Below, in pieces: positions 24,491 to 36,358 of a stretch of DNA of 64,000 nucleotides. Position numbers and translations under genes: made by a program. Every line of letters starts with the position of its first letter. Position 1 is the first letter of the stretch. The notes beneath the pieces are model-generated. The model was not told the DNA's origin, did not search any database, and saw only the letters and a program-made list of their open reading frames with translations. Location: assembly GCF_014529535.1 (NCBI RefSeq), contig NW_023503295.1:2776416-2840415 (forward strand), read 5' to 3'. This stretch comes from Bradysia coprophila. Taxonomy: Eukaryota > Arthropoda > Insecta > Diptera > Sciaridae.

Positions 24491-24681
24491 GGTTTGTTCC
24501 AAATAGTTGTAAACACGAACTTTGACAACCCGAACCACGATGATTTGATCCATAGCAACGTCGCCTACGAGATGTTTCATACAAATATGGCAACGTCGCC
24601 TACGTGATTTACACACAAATATTATTGAGGTTATGGTTCTATGTATCAAATTTGACAATTCATACAGCCTTGGAACAAACC
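24491..24681. mobile_element. 191-bp MITE with GGTTTGTTCCAA ends
   Basis: Ends GGTTTGTTCCAA (24491) and TTGGAACAAACC (to 24681) are inverted and flanked by TA on both sides, as in Tc1/mariner MITEs. It contains a direct repeat CAACGTCGCCTACG. It lies about 230 bp upstream of the tsunagi start codon and may supply part of that promoter. Confidence 0.7.
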
Positions 24682-24913
24682 TATTTTTACAACATCATCC
24701 GAAGTTACGCGCCATTGTACCATATACTGCTCACATCACTTGTTTATTACATTTTTCGCTTTTTTCCTATTTTTGCAAGTGCAACAAACGTCACACCATT
24801 ACCGCTCTCTGCACCATTGAAACATCATTTACGTTTTTGAAGGTGCATCGGTCGTCATTGAATCATTCAAACAAACTATAAAATAATTGAAAAAACAACA
24901 GTTTGAGGCAAAA

Positions 24914-25696
24914 ATGGCTGATGTATTGGAACTAGATAATGCCGAGGAGTTTGAAGTGGACGATGATGGAGACCGTAAGTGCGAATTGGCCGACGAAAGC
25001 AATTAACCTAACCTTAATTTCATCGTCGGAATCACAACCAAAATTTTGAGTTTATCAACAATGGATTGAATTATGAATGTGGATTCGATACAAATGGATT
25101 ACGGTTGTCGGTGGTTAATTGTTTTGCGTTGTGTCATTCTTCATACCCGTTGGCTGTGGGCATTTCATTGACACACAACATTTGATAATTGCAGAGGGAA
25201 TTGTTCGGCTTAAGGAAAAAGTCCGAAAGCGCAAGGGCCGCGGTTTCGGCAACGAGAGCACACCCAGAGAACCAATACAAGACTACGAGCGGGTCCGAAA
25301 CGATGACGACGATGAATTGGAGCCGGGACCACAACGATGTAAGTTCAATGTTCGAAAATTGCATTTTGATAGGGTCCACGACTCAATAACAATTCCACTT
25401 CAGCGGTAGAAGGTTGGATCTTGTTTGTCACATCCATTCACGAAGAAGCTCAAGAGGACGACATACAGGAGAAATTTTGCGAGTACGGTGACATAAAAAA
25501 CATTCATTTGAATTTGGACCGACGAACTGGCTTCTTGAAAGGCTACGCTTTGGTGGAATATGAAACGTACAAACAGGCTTGTGCTGCTAGAGATGCACTG
25601 AATGGCAGCGCGATATTGGGCCAAACCATTTCCGTTGATTGGTGTTTCGTCAAAGGACCGAAGAAAATAAAGAAAATGGAAAGACGTCGTCGCTGA
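24914..25696 (+). CDS. tsu: Y14 / tsunagi (RBM8A), exon junction complex RRM protein
   Basis: Three exons: 24914-24974, 25195-25338 and 25404-25696, 165 aa. Y14 pairs with Mago in the nucleus to lock eIF4A3 on spliced mRNA and takes part in mRNA localisation and decay. The N-terminus [13 protein letters not shown] and the basic stretch [14 protein letters not shown] (nuclear localisation) precede EPGPQRSVEGW, which opens the RRM (about residues 73-150). RNP2 is ILFVTSI and RNP1 is [24 protein letters not shown] and [11 protein letters not shown] are family hallmarks. The C-terminal tail is short and basic (ERRRR) rather than the longer RS tail of vertebrates. Its 3' end converges with the zinc-finger gene. 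Intact; high certainty. Confidence 0.96.
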
Positions 25697-25771
25697 TTGG
25701 AGATCATTTCCGGGAGGGACATGGTGGTCGCAAAAACATAAACATAGAAGTAAGATGTACAACGCATTTCG

Positions 25772-25780
25772 TTTATTAAA
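25772..25780. terminator. Overlapping poly(A) signals of tsu and the zinc-finger gene
   Basis: TTTATTAAA gives AATAAA on the minus strand (25777-25772, 32 nt after the zinc-finger stop) and ATTAAA on the plus strand (25775-25780, 79 nt after the tsu stop). The convergent genes thus seem to share one short termination region. Confidence 0.5.
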
Positions 25781-25808
25781 AATGCTAACTTAAAACCACT
25801 GTACCCGT

Positions 25809-28800
25809 TCAGTCGTTTAAATTGTTTTCGCTCACCCATATCGTCGTCCCGCCGTGCACATAGTTCATTTTGTAGAAATTTCCCGAATCAATTTTCCCTT
25901 GGATCTCCGATTCCGTTTCCGGTGGCATTTCGATCTTGTAATGCTGCCCATTCGAATCGATCAGAATTTTCGACTCCAACTGATCGCTTTGGCTACCGTC
26001 GACACCTTCTTCCGTTAAAATGATGTCCGACAGTTCCGCTATCATCGAACCGCTTTCCACTTCGTGTGTTACGGATCCGCGGTTGCCTTTATTGCGTTCG
26101 TGTATCTGATTGTGTCGTTTTAAGCCATTCGAATCGTAAAACTTTTTCGGACAATGCTGCGAGATTGCCGATGGTTAATTGACAACGGTGACAATAGGTC
26201 GAAAATAGCGACAATTACCTGGCAATGATACGGGGTCTCGCCGGTGTGAAGACGTTGGTGCACGGTTAAGTTACCGCGCAATGCAAAACTTTTGTCGCAC
26301 ACCTTGCACTTGTGTTTCTTTACGCCTGAATGTACCAGAGAATGACCATTCAGATGACCGATCTGCGGAACGAAGAGGTCCAATCACTCGAGAAATGTTA
26401 TTTTCGTGGAACACCTACCTGCCGAAACTGGGCAAAACAAATGTTACATGTGTACGGTTTGGAGCCGGTATGAACGAGAATGTGACTCCTGAGTGACTGC
26501 TTAAATGCGAATTTCTTTTGACAATGTGAACAGCTGCAATGGACATTAATTCGGGAGTTCAATGGAATGAGTAGGACATGATTCCCTTACCTATATGGTT
26601 TCTCCCCAGTGTGTGTTCTAGTGTGCGATTTGTGTAATGCCACGGAATTCGACTTTTTGCCGCATTGGCTACACACATAGCACTTTTTCACCGCATTGCT
26701 CGTAGGCTTCTTCTTTGGATACTTTTTGAAGTTGCGCTGTTCCGGCGGCAAATGGCGCTTCTTGTGTGAATTAAGATAGTCGATGGTTTTGTACCGCTGA
26801 TGGCATACATTGCACTCGTAATTGCGCTCTTCATTGTGTACATGCAGATGGGCACGCAGGATTGAAGACTGTGAGAAACATTTCTGACACACCTCGCACT
26901 GATACTGGAAAGAAAAAAAAATTACTACGGTCGGATGGATCTTGGAAAATGACGATGGGAAGACTTGGAACTGGTTGATTTTGACATGATCTAAACCTGA
27001 AATGGTCGATCTTAAAATTACCTGAACCTGACCTGATCTAACCTGACTCACTTGAGATAAGTTTTAAGAGTGATATCGCCAATTCTTCAGGTGATTTTTT
27101 TAGTTTTGGGAACAAGCGGTCTCCGATTTTAATGAGTGATAGCTCGTTGGATTCGTCTTTCAATTCTAGGAAACACGTAACAAGGCATCAGAACAGTCGG
27201 AGCGTTTGCTGCGACTTAGCCCCGTACAACCCGTAATCCTATTTCGTCCGCAACCATAATACGTCCGTAGCCCTAATAAGTCCGGAACCCTAATACGTCT
27301 ACAACCCTCTAATGCGTCTGTTACCAAAATGCAAGTCAAGTTGGGCATGGTCAAATTTACTGAAAGTGTTCATTTTTAAAATTGCGCATAGCGCAATTAC
27401 GAAAGCCCGTACGAAGTACCTCTCAAATAAAACCAACAATTTACGACATTATTTTAGAAACCCAAAATTTTTTGCCAACTTTCCATTGGGTATTCAATTA
27501 CCTCTCAAATGAAACAAAAACTAGCAAAATCGGTTGAGATTTACTCGATTTATGTGCAAAAAACACTTAGGGCCGAGTAGCGGCCTTAGTCCAAGGGCCC
27601 AAATTTGAAACTTTTTTCGCCACGTTATTTTCGGTATTCAATTACCTTCCATAAAAAACTAAATCTAGCAAAATCGGATGAGATTTACTCGATTTATGTG
27701 CAAAAAACACTTAGGGCCGAGTAGCGGCCTTAGTCCAAGGGCCCAAATTTGAAACTTTTTTCGCCACGTTATTTTCGGTATTCAATTACCTTCCATAAAA
27801 AACTAAATCTAGCAAAATCGGATGAGATTTACTCGATTTATGTGCAAAAAACACTTAGGGCCGAGTAGCGGCCTTAGTCCAAGGGCCCAAATTTGAAACT
27901 TTTTTCGCCACGTTATTTTCGGTATTCAATTACCTTCCATAAAAAACTAAATCTAGCAAAATCGGATGAGATTTACTCGATTTATGTGCAAAAAACACTT
28001 AGGGCCGAGTAGCGGCCTTAGTCCAAGGGCCCAAATTTGAAACTTTTTTCGCCACGTTATTTTCGGTATTCAATTACCTTCCATAAAAAACTAAATCTAG
28101 CAAAATCGGATGAGATTTACTCGATTTATGTGCAAAAAACACTTAGGGCCGAGTAGCGGCCTTAGTCCAAGGGCCCAAATTTGAAACTTTTTTCGCCATT
28201 ATTCTATTCGGCATTCAATTATCTCTCAAATGAAACAAAAACTAGCAAAATCGGATGAGATTTACTCGATTTATGTGCAAAAAACACTTAGGGCCGAGTA
28301 GCGGCCTTAGTCCAAGGGCCCAAATTTGAAACTTTTTTCGCCATCATTCTATTCGGCATTCAATTATCTCTCAAATGAAACAAAAACTAGCAAAATCGGA
28401 TGAGATTTACTCGATTTATGTGCAAAAAACACTTAGGGCCGAGTAACGACCTTTGAGCCCTCCCAACAAGCCCACGTTGCATCTTACCCAAAACCAATGT
28501 TCAGCAACTTTGTTCTACTCGTCAATACCTTTCATTTGATATATCACAAGCAGCTATTGCGTGCGTATTTCGGTAGATATCGTCGAAAGACTGAAAAACA
28601 CCTATATGGCCCTAGCTCTGGAGGGGCCGACCCTACCATGCCCATTTTCGAACTTGACCTTACTTTTGTCGATACCAATCGGGGAAAAAAAGAATTTTGA
28701 AAAAAGGTTGTGATTTACTCAAGCTAAAGGGGTCACGGACGGACGGACGGACGGACGGACATTTTTTTTATTGCGGATTCGTCATCTATGAACATAACCA

Positions 28801-31006
28801 AATGCTTTGCCCTTACTGTCTGCTTCCAATTCGACGTGTTACAAACGGCATATTAATCTTATAAGCCCCCAGTACTTCGTACGGGGCTAAAAATTATTTT
28901 CTGTGAAAAGCGTTCAAAAGTGAAGGCATGTCAGAGGGTACCGAAAACAGTTTTTCGACAATAACTCAAGAAACAATTCTTTTAAATTGTTGTTATGTTG
29001 TACGAATGTCGGCATTGGAAAGACATACAGGTAGAGTATACGCACCGCTTCGTGCGAGTAGATCCACGAGAAGATACAAGCCCACAGAAGTCTTGGAAAA
29101 AAAGTTGGTGCCAAAATGCAGATTTTTTCCTTCTTTCCGGGGGCTCTACAGCTGGAACAGCATCTGGAACGGTACTATGGCAGTCATTTTTTATCGTCAA
29201 CTATTCTTTTACCTTATCAATAGAAAAACATATCGAAGGTCGCGAATATATCAGATCAGGTCAGGTCAGGTTATTATCTTTCTACACCAAACCAATCAAA
29301 GTCAGGTAATCTGGCTTCAGGTTGAAAACTATTTGACCTGATACGGAGCATTGAGGTGGGTTTCTTTGGCAAGATTTGATCACCTTTGATCAGAAGAAAC
29401 TTTCATTTAATTCATATCAAGCTACAAACTCCTTCATAAACTTCCTTGAAGCGAGCTTTGAAGTTGTTAATCATAATGCAACAAAGGATCTTTCAGTATT
29501 TCACTCCACTCTTCATTTGTTTCATTTGTTTTAGAGAATGTTGTGTTTTATTTTACGATGAAGGCCTGTTTCGGGCAGTAATCCGTGGATGATGCAGCGG
29601 TTGAAGAAATTTATTTTTCTTCGAGAGCGAATGTATCGAACCAAAATTGATTTTGAAAAGAAGTTTCTTTTCACATTTAATTTTTCATTTAAAAAATCTT
29701 TCAGTGCTACCGTTCAATGAAATTATGTAGGTCAGAAAGTGAGTTTCGAAGATGTCAATGATTTCGTGGGGAAAACGGCAAAAGGACCTGATCTCGAAAA
29801 CAGAAAATAAAATTGTATTGCCGAGCCGACGCTGAGGACGTACAAAAATGTCATGAAATATGTCGTATCGTTAAACATTGTGCCCAAACAACCTACCTGT
29901 TTTTCATTATGATGGAACACCCGGACATGACGATCCAGATTTCCCTGGTTCGTATACTTCTTGGTGCATAAGGTGCAGGCGAACAGTTTCTGATTCAGGT
30001 GAATGGTCTGATGATTTTTCATGTGATACTTTTTGCTGAACCAGCGCGAACACGTCGGACACTGATATCGCTGATTGCCGTGCGTTTTCTTATGCTCATT
30101 CAGATCGTTATACTTTTCGAACGGGGCGCCACAGGTATCACAGTGAAATTTATCGGTTTCGGGATTCCGTGAATTGGATTTGTTGGGCTTTTGTGGTCGA
30201 GTCCTGGGTCTTGTTTCCACTTTCTGAGAATTAACACTTTTATCATGGTCGTTGTCGAGAAACTCAATCTCCGCCTCATCGTAGACGTACTCAACGTCGT
30301 CGATGGGCGCAAAGTCTCCGATTTCACCTTCTAATACTTCGCCCATGTCACCATACTGTTCATCTTCTTCTAATCGCTCCACATCACCGTAATAAACATT
30401 CACCTCACTATCTTCCCCGACGTCGACACTGATCAATTGACTGTCATTGGCAGAAGTTTGCGACATGCTTTCGTCTGCGTCAATTAAATGCTCCTCTTTT
30501 GAGATTATTGATGAGGCCTCCTCGTATATATCGGTGTCCTGCGACTGGACCGTTTCTTCCAATACATCAACCATATTGTCATCACACTCAGTCTTCAGAT
30601 CGACATCATTGTTACCCGCCGTTGCTGTCGTTGACACATATTCAGTGAATCTTTCTGTCTGACATTCGACAAGAGCGTCTCGAAGTTTTTGCTCCGTGTA
30701 CTCGCATTGAATTTTGAACTTGTACGCTCGATCGAGATTCTCGCAGCACTTTTTACACAGACCTTTCGGCAGTTCATCGTTAACATCAAACTGTAATACA
30801 GTTGAGGAATGCACAGAATTACGGAGCGTTTCGATCAAAACAATCGCTTGAATACTCACTGATATGTCAGCCACAGCTCGCAGCTTCTTGACCATACTTT
30901 TGCTGGCTTCTTCGGTGAGATCCGTCAACTGACCAGTTGTCTCGCATACACGGCACATCCGATTCGGATAGCTTAAATGTTTGGTCATTTTAAGCAGATT
31001 TGCCAT
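25809..31006 (-). CDS. ZAD-type C2H2 zinc-finger protein with ten fingers
   Basis: Six exons on the minus strand: 31006-30860, 30790-29897, 26904-26591, 26533-26419, 26362-26219 and 26156-25809; 653 aa. Probably a nuclear DNA-binding regulator. An N-terminal ZAD dimerisation domain has its four zinc ligands at C18, C21, C61 and C64 (CRVC and CKKC). A long acidic linker follows, then ten C2H2 fingers: three at the end of exon 2, three in exon 3, and four spread over exons 4-6, including one split by an intron and HTGEKPY-type linkers. The 69-bp intron 30859-30791 removes a segment that would break ZAD spacing. Intron 2 (26905-29896) is about 3 kb and holds Helitron-like copy A4. The start at 31006 (MANLLKM) is the first ATG in frame; longer reading would need a GTG. 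Target genes unknown; no one-to-one orthologue recognised. Confidence 0.9.
26925..27183. repeat. Intronic repeat with ACCTGA motifs, left flank of A4
   Basis: Contains ACCTGAACCTGACCTGATCT, inverted relative to CAGATCAGGTCAGGTCAGG at 29254-29272 on the far side of A4. This suggests an older foldback element into which A4 inserted. AGTGATAGCTCGTTGGATTC near 27135 is also shared with families D and Y. Confidence 0.45.
27184..28888 (+). mobile_element. Family A Helitron-like element, copy A4 (diverged subfamily)
   Basis: Starts near GGCATCAGAACAGTCGGAGC and AGCCCCGTAC, ends AGTACTTCGTACGGGGCT (28888). It has the hairpin AATTGCGCATAGCGCAATT and seven tandem units of about 144 bp (27560-28440), several apparently identical over the whole unit. 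A diverged version of the conserved module (28497-28700), a pure GGAC microsatellite (28736-28760) and the terminal hairpin follow. It sits in sense of the plus strand inside an intron of the minus-strand zinc-finger gene. Confidence 0.75.
28889..29896. other. Rest of the zinc-finger gene's large intron
   Basis: Includes the GGTCAGGTCAGG block and several overlapping short frames (28914-29341) with no recognisable family. No independent gene supported. Confidence 0.35.
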
Positions 31007-31251
31007 TTGAATGGAAGAACTAATAATTTTGACATGAAATTTTTTGTTTCTATTTTCTTTGCTTTCGGTTGCGCCAGTGTTTGGCACGAGTTTCACGTAC
31101 CCATATTGTCGAATGTGAAATGTTAAAGTTCTTCATTGTATGCGGTCGGGCGGTACCTTTTCAAAATTTATTTGTAATTAACCGAACAACTTTGTTACGC
31201 ATCAGATCGTACTGTTATAATTGAGCCAAGTACAACACATTACCAATATAA

Positions 31252-32470
31252 ACATAGCTAACGCCGACCCGTACGAAACACCTATTCGTATCAAAAGCCT
31301 TTACTGTGAAACTCTTCATTTCTTTTACTTCATTCTCTACTGAAAAACTATTCTCCCTTTAAAATCACTTACATTATCCACTCTTTGTCTTGTTATCATA
31401 TACAACTAAATTGCCGGAGGCAATATAGACAGCCCCGTACGAAGACAAATTTCATAAATTCCTATTTAAACAGCTATATACCGCTATATTTACCTATATT
31501 TCACTATAAATAAACATTTCACAGATGAATATGCTATTATATAGCTCTATATGCCTGTATATAGCTCAATATAGCTGTATATAGGTATATATAGATGTCC
31601 ATATATGGAATGCCTGAAACACCCCGCACACATAACAAATTATTTCCATGTTAACAGAAACTCTCTAAGCATCATTTTTCCCACTTTATATCACTTTTAA
31701 TAAAATCCAATATGGCCACCGGCAGCCATTTTGTTAGGAGACCGGAAATTTTACCGACGCTTTACATTCGTTAATACCTTTCAAACAAAAAAAAATTCAT
31801 GAAATTCGGTCAAAATTTACTCGAGATATTGACAAAATACTCCACGTTCACTGTACGGCCGAGTAGCCAGATAAGAGCTCACTCCAAGAGACTCACGCTC
31901 CGGAGAACATAATTTCATAAAAAAAAATTTCCTGATTGGTACGGTCAATACCTATCTAATAAAGCTAAAACAGACGAAATATGTTCAAATGTGGCCGACC
32001 TACAAGCAAAAACTGCTTGCCGCCCTGTGCCTGTTCCACACCAAGGGGTCTAACTCACGAGTCGGTCATCCGATTTCCATAAACTTTTTTTTTTGTCGAT
32101 CGGTATTGTAAATACCTTTTATTTGACGTATCACTTACAAGTGTAACGTTTGAATGTCCGGAGATATCTTCGAAAAACCGTAAAGCACTTATTGGGCCAC
32201 AGCTCGGGAGGGGTCGATCCAAAATCACTCATCTTCGAACTTAGCCTGTCTTTTGACATTACCAAACGGGAAAAAAAAGAATTTTCAAAATCGAATGCGT
32301 TTTACTCAAGTTATCGTGCAGACGGACAGACGGACAGACGGACATTTTTTTTCCACTGATTTGGCATCTCTAGACAACCACAATAGGTTTACCCTTACTT
32401 AGGGAGTCCAATTCGACGTGTTACGGACGTATGCGTAAACGCATAAGACCCCAGTACTTCGTACGGGTCT
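31252..32470 (+). mobile_element. Family C Helitron-like element, copy C1
   Basis: Begins ACATAGCTAACGCCGACCCG; its 5' subterminal GACCCGTACGAA is the exact reverse complement of the 3' TTCGTACGGGTC. The terminal hairpin is AGACCCC..GTACTTCGTAC..GGGTCT. Inside are TATATAGCTCTATATG-type repeats (31480-31610), two or three units of the ATTTACTCGAGATAT type, the conserved module (32150-32300) and a GACGGACA microsatellite. Nearly identical to C2 at 57133-58370. Non-autonomous. Confidence 0.75.
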
Positions 32471-32826
32471 AAACAGAGCCAGACTGTGGTCCATAGCTTG
32501 TACAATAGAACATTCGTAAATTTTGTGTAAAAACGGCCATTAATTGATTTTTTTAAAAATAAAATATACTTCGGGAAACGTCTGACTTCTCAGTATGCCC
32601 AATCCAAATAGAGTACTGTAACTGGACAGTGTATCGAACAAATTTTGGCACTGTAAAAAAAATGTTGAAAAAGTTTTCATATAAAATATTACTCTATTTG
32701 ACAGCTGTCAATCTAAACACTTTTGCTGGAAGTGCGTTGATTTTAGTGAATTTCAATTCGAGTGAATTTCACTTAGACTAAGCTAAGCATACATAGTATT
32801 TCGTACGATGAAATATGGTCCCGACA
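32471..32826. other. Intergenic, no gene recognised
   Basis: AT-rich sequence between C1 and a hAT-like element. No feature recognised. Confidence 0.35.
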
Positions 32827-33877
32827 TAGGGATTGCAAACCGGTTTAAACCGAACCGGTTAACCGGGCGATTTTTATCAAGAAAACCGCGGTTTTCGGTT
32901 CTTCAATGAAGCGTTAGAAATCTCTAGTTTTTGGGAGAATTTATTTTGTGTATTGGTATCATTTCAGCAACGTTTTCAGCTAATTGCAGATAATTTCGCC
33001 AGCCATCAGTCTCTGTAAAAGAAAAATGCTATTTCTACCAATACCATTCGTAAACGTGAAAAGGCTAACTTAAAATGTGAATAGTAATATAAGGAAATTA
33101 TCTTAGTTCATTCTAACGACAAATTTCCGTTTTCCGTGCTCAGACTCAATTGTTTGTGAAATAGAACGAACTAAGATACGTTACCTTATATAAGGGGCCT
33201 GATATTCTTAGCAGGCACCTGCAAATAGTAACTTCGTTTCTTTTTCCCTAGTTTAATTTACCTTTCGATCACTGAGAAATAGATTTCTGTACAAACTCCA
33301 AGGTTCTGTGAGAAGAGGTTGTCACCTACGGTGTCAGCTAGCCTCCAAATTCAGTCGATATTTTCTTCTTTCATGCTATTGTAAGTACAACAAAAGTTCT
33401 TTATTACGTAAATGGAGATGACACCATAGAATTTGGCTGCTACGGACAACGTGATCAAGTCAGGGGTACAGGCTACGTCGCCTCTGAGTTATATTTGGTA
33501 AAGGTCTGGGAATTCTAGAGAATGCCGTAACGTGTCATTGTGGAGTATTTGAAGATTCTTTTTAAAAAAATCAAAAATATTCTTAAAGTAAGCCCGAGAA
33601 GACATTTTGAAGATGCTTTACCATTTACTTTTCACCGACTTGCATACATTGTGCGTAATAAAGATAATAAGAGGCGACTATTTTCCGCATTACGATTTTC
33701 AATTAAAATTTTTTTAAGAAGGAAGCAAAAAAGCTCAAGAAATAGTCTTTTCATTTTCTTAATTACGAAAAGCGAATGCATTAAATAAAAGAGCACGTTC
33801 TAAACGCTAAAAAGAAGTAGAACTAATTAAATTTTTTTAAGAATTTGCTATCAGTCAAAAACACTCAAAAGAGTAAA

Positions 33878-34280
33878 AGTGACGCAAGTCCCTGTGCATA
33901 CTTCCAAAACAACTGATATCGCTGGAGGTGACGCATTCTGCGCTTGTACGCAAAAACTGTAACAGCAAAAATTTGACCAAAGAAATTCTAGAAACAAAAT
34001 TTTACCAAAAAAATTTTGCGTCACAAAGTGGCAGATGGTTCGGACGTATTAGGACATATTCTTGCCTATTTTAAAAAAATTCTTAAAAGTACTTTCCTCA
34101 ACATCTGCCACTTGTGACGCAAAATGTTTTTGGTAAAATTTTGTTTCTAGAATTTCTTTGGTCAAATTTTTGCTGTTACAGTTTTTGCGTACAAGCGCAG
34201 AATGCTTGTTTTGGAAGTATGCACAGGGACTTGCGTCACTTTTACTCTTTTGAGTGTTTTTGACTGATATCAGTTCTTTT
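33878..34280. mobile_element. Family F foldback, copy F3
   Basis: Inverted arms: AGTGACGCAAGTCCCTGTGC at left and its mirror near 34225-34245, with TTTTGCGTCACAAAGTGGCA and its mirror TGCCACTTGTGACGCAAAA around the centre near 34060. Nested in the hAT-like element. Confidence 0.8.
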
Positions 34281-34284
34281 GGAA

Positions 34285-34740
34285 GAATTAGTAGATTGAA
34301 AAAAATTTAAAAAATTTAAAAAATTCTGAAAAATTTGAAAAATTTTGAAAAATTTAAAAAAAATTAAATAATTTGGAAAAGTTTGAAAAATTTGAAAAAT
34401 TTAAAAAAATTTGAAAAATTTAAAAAAAATTGAAAAATTTAAAAAATTTGAAAAATTTAAAAAATTTGAAAAATTTAAAAAATTTAAAAATTTAAAAAAT
34501 TTGAAAAAGTGAAAAAAAATTGAAAAATTTAAAAAATTTTGAAAAATTTTGAAAAATTTGAAAAGGTTAAAAAAAATTGAAAAATTTACAAAATTTTGAA
34601 AAATTTTGAAAAATTTTACAAATTTAAAAAAAAAATTAAAATTATGAAAAATGTAAAAATTTTTTGAAAATTTTAAAAAAAATTTGAAAAATTTAAAAAT
34701 TTTAAAAATACTAAATTTAGGGAAAAAATTGAGGCGAGCA
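34285..34740. repeat. AAATTTGAAAAATTT low-complexity array
   Basis: Long run of degenerate AAAATTTGAAA units directly after F3. The 116-codon minus frame through it (Phe/Lys/Asn only) is not a gene. Confidence 0.85.
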
Positions 34741-34779
34741 GAGCTTACCAAATACTAAAAGCGAACAAATTTGTTCTAC

Positions 34780-35314
34780 CATACCAATCCACACACACAC
34801 ACTTAGAGGTGTTCTTATATGGGGCCTATTATATGGGAACTTCGAGGAGCCCTAGCTCCGAAACGAGGCCGGCTCCCCCCAAATTTTTTTTCTGGAATGT
34901 CTTAGAATGACGACTAGAATCTACTCCCAAAATTTCAACAAAATCTAAAGAAGACTTTAGAAGATAGGAAACACGGACGGACGGACTAACAAAGTAACGT
35001 AGGATTTTTTCATTTCGTTTAAAGTACTGAAATTGACCAAAATGTATGGAAATGGAAATGGCTTCTTGGAAGATTTTTTGCGTGGCCAAATATGCTGCAA
35101 GAACGTGTGATAGCTCGTTGAACTCGTACGGATGCCTAGTTTTTTTTAATGGTAATTTGGAGTCATTTGTCTTTGAATTGTAGAACTTCAATATTTGCTG
35201 TATATATGGTTCTGCAGTCTACGACAAAAATTTTTTGTTGAAATTTCTTCTAGTAATAGTACTTGCGTCACGGGCGCTATGCTAACGCGCGTCCATGATT
35301 CAGAAAAACCGCGG
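34780..35314 (+). mobile_element. Family D Helitron-like element, copy D3
   Basis: CACACACAC run, GGGAACTTCGAGGAGCCCTAG, ACGGACGGACGGACTAACAA, GTGATAGCTCGTTGAACTCG and the end TGCGTCACGGGCGCTATGCT, then ACGCGCGTCCATGATT. The stem GGGCGC pairs with GCGTCC (one G-T pair), replacing GCCCGC/GCGGGC of D1 and D2. Confidence 0.6.
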
Positions 35315-35393
35315 TTAGCCGCGGTTCTTTGACATAAAAAACCGAAACCACGATTTTTCAAAATGGGTTCGCTTTACAATCCCTATCCCAACA

Positions 35394-36314
35394 CCATCAG
35401 TTTGTATAAGATACAATTTTCGTACAATTTTACGTAACTTTTTTTCCTGCATACAGACATCGCTTAATCTGAGACGAAAACTACTTACTGCATACCGACT
35501 TCATACATTCTTCGTTCGTAATCACTATTACTTTGAGACCTCCATGCATACATTTCTGCAAATGTTTGGTACATTTACAGATTGTATACACGATGGTCAC
35601 AAGAAACACTTTTTGAGCGAACGAGGCGAACGATCAGATGAAGGTGAAATAGGTGAAGAGCTATACTAGCGAAGTTGGTATGCGGGAAGTAATTTTGATC
35701 ATTCCACCAATTAAGTAGGGCAAAACTCTCACTATCAAATATTACGTATTTCATGATGATCTCGTATTTCGTGCTGCAGAAAATACGAGATGACCATTAA
35801 AATGTTGTCTTCTAATGGACTAATACTCTGAACTAATGAATAACATTTATTTGAGTACGTGCTTGAATGTTACGAAACATTAAGATATTTGGTATTTCTT
35901 TGAGAAACTGGCGTCGATAGGAGGTATCGACAGAAAATTCATGTAACTGTGCATTTCTTTCCAATGGGTCAAATGGTTAAAATGACATTTCTTGTGCGAA
36001 ATTTGGCAATTGAGGCGTAGCCGATGTCGGTCAAGACACATGTGACATTTTCACCATTTTTCATATTGATTGCCAAGTATTTTACTCAAAAACTTGGCAT
36101 CCGTGAATTAAAGTTTATTTTACCTCACGTTTCTGAGAATTTTTTTTTTTATTATGATTCCCGTAAAGAATACGCAAAAAAATTGGCGATTTGACTATGG
36201 TGATTCTTTGCTGGTATTTTCCGACACTTTTTATAAAGAAAATCAAAAGTGTGACACACTACGCGCACGCTTGTTGGTTATACTCGAAACAAATTCTTAA
36301 AATGGAAAATAAAT
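35394..36314. other. Intergenic downstream of ASCC2
   Basis: No coding block, repeat or RNA gene recognised. Confidence 0.35.
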
Positions 36315-36320
36315 TTTATT
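36315..36320 (-). terminator. Polyadenylation signal of ASCC2
   Basis: TTTATT on the plus strand (AATAAA on minus), 39 nt after the ASCC2 stop. Confidence 0.6.
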
Positions 36321-36358
36321 GAAACCATTGGAACATCATTATCGCCTATCACAACCGC

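Larger units (their letters stand above)
32827..35385. mobile_element. hAT-like composite element with 8-bp TSD
   Basis: Ends TAGGGATTGCAAACCGG (32827) and its mirror CGCTTTACAATCCCTA (to 35385). Flanks TCCCGACA (32819-32826) and TCCCAACA (35386-35393) are an 8-bp duplication with one mismatch. Arms carry short palindromes (AACCGGTT, AACCGCGGTT), like subterminal binding sites of hAT elements. The interior holds an F foldback, an AT-rich array and a D-family tail, so it is a loaded, non-autonomous element. No transposase frame seen. Confidence 0.75.

Noticed and set aside
31007..31096. Longer zinc-finger N-terminus starting MKLVPN
   Set aside because: It would need GTG as start; the first ATG in frame is at 31006 and keeps the ZAD complete.
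34401..34751. 116-codon Phe/Lys-rich frame
   Set aside because: Translation of an AAATTTGAAA low-complexity array.
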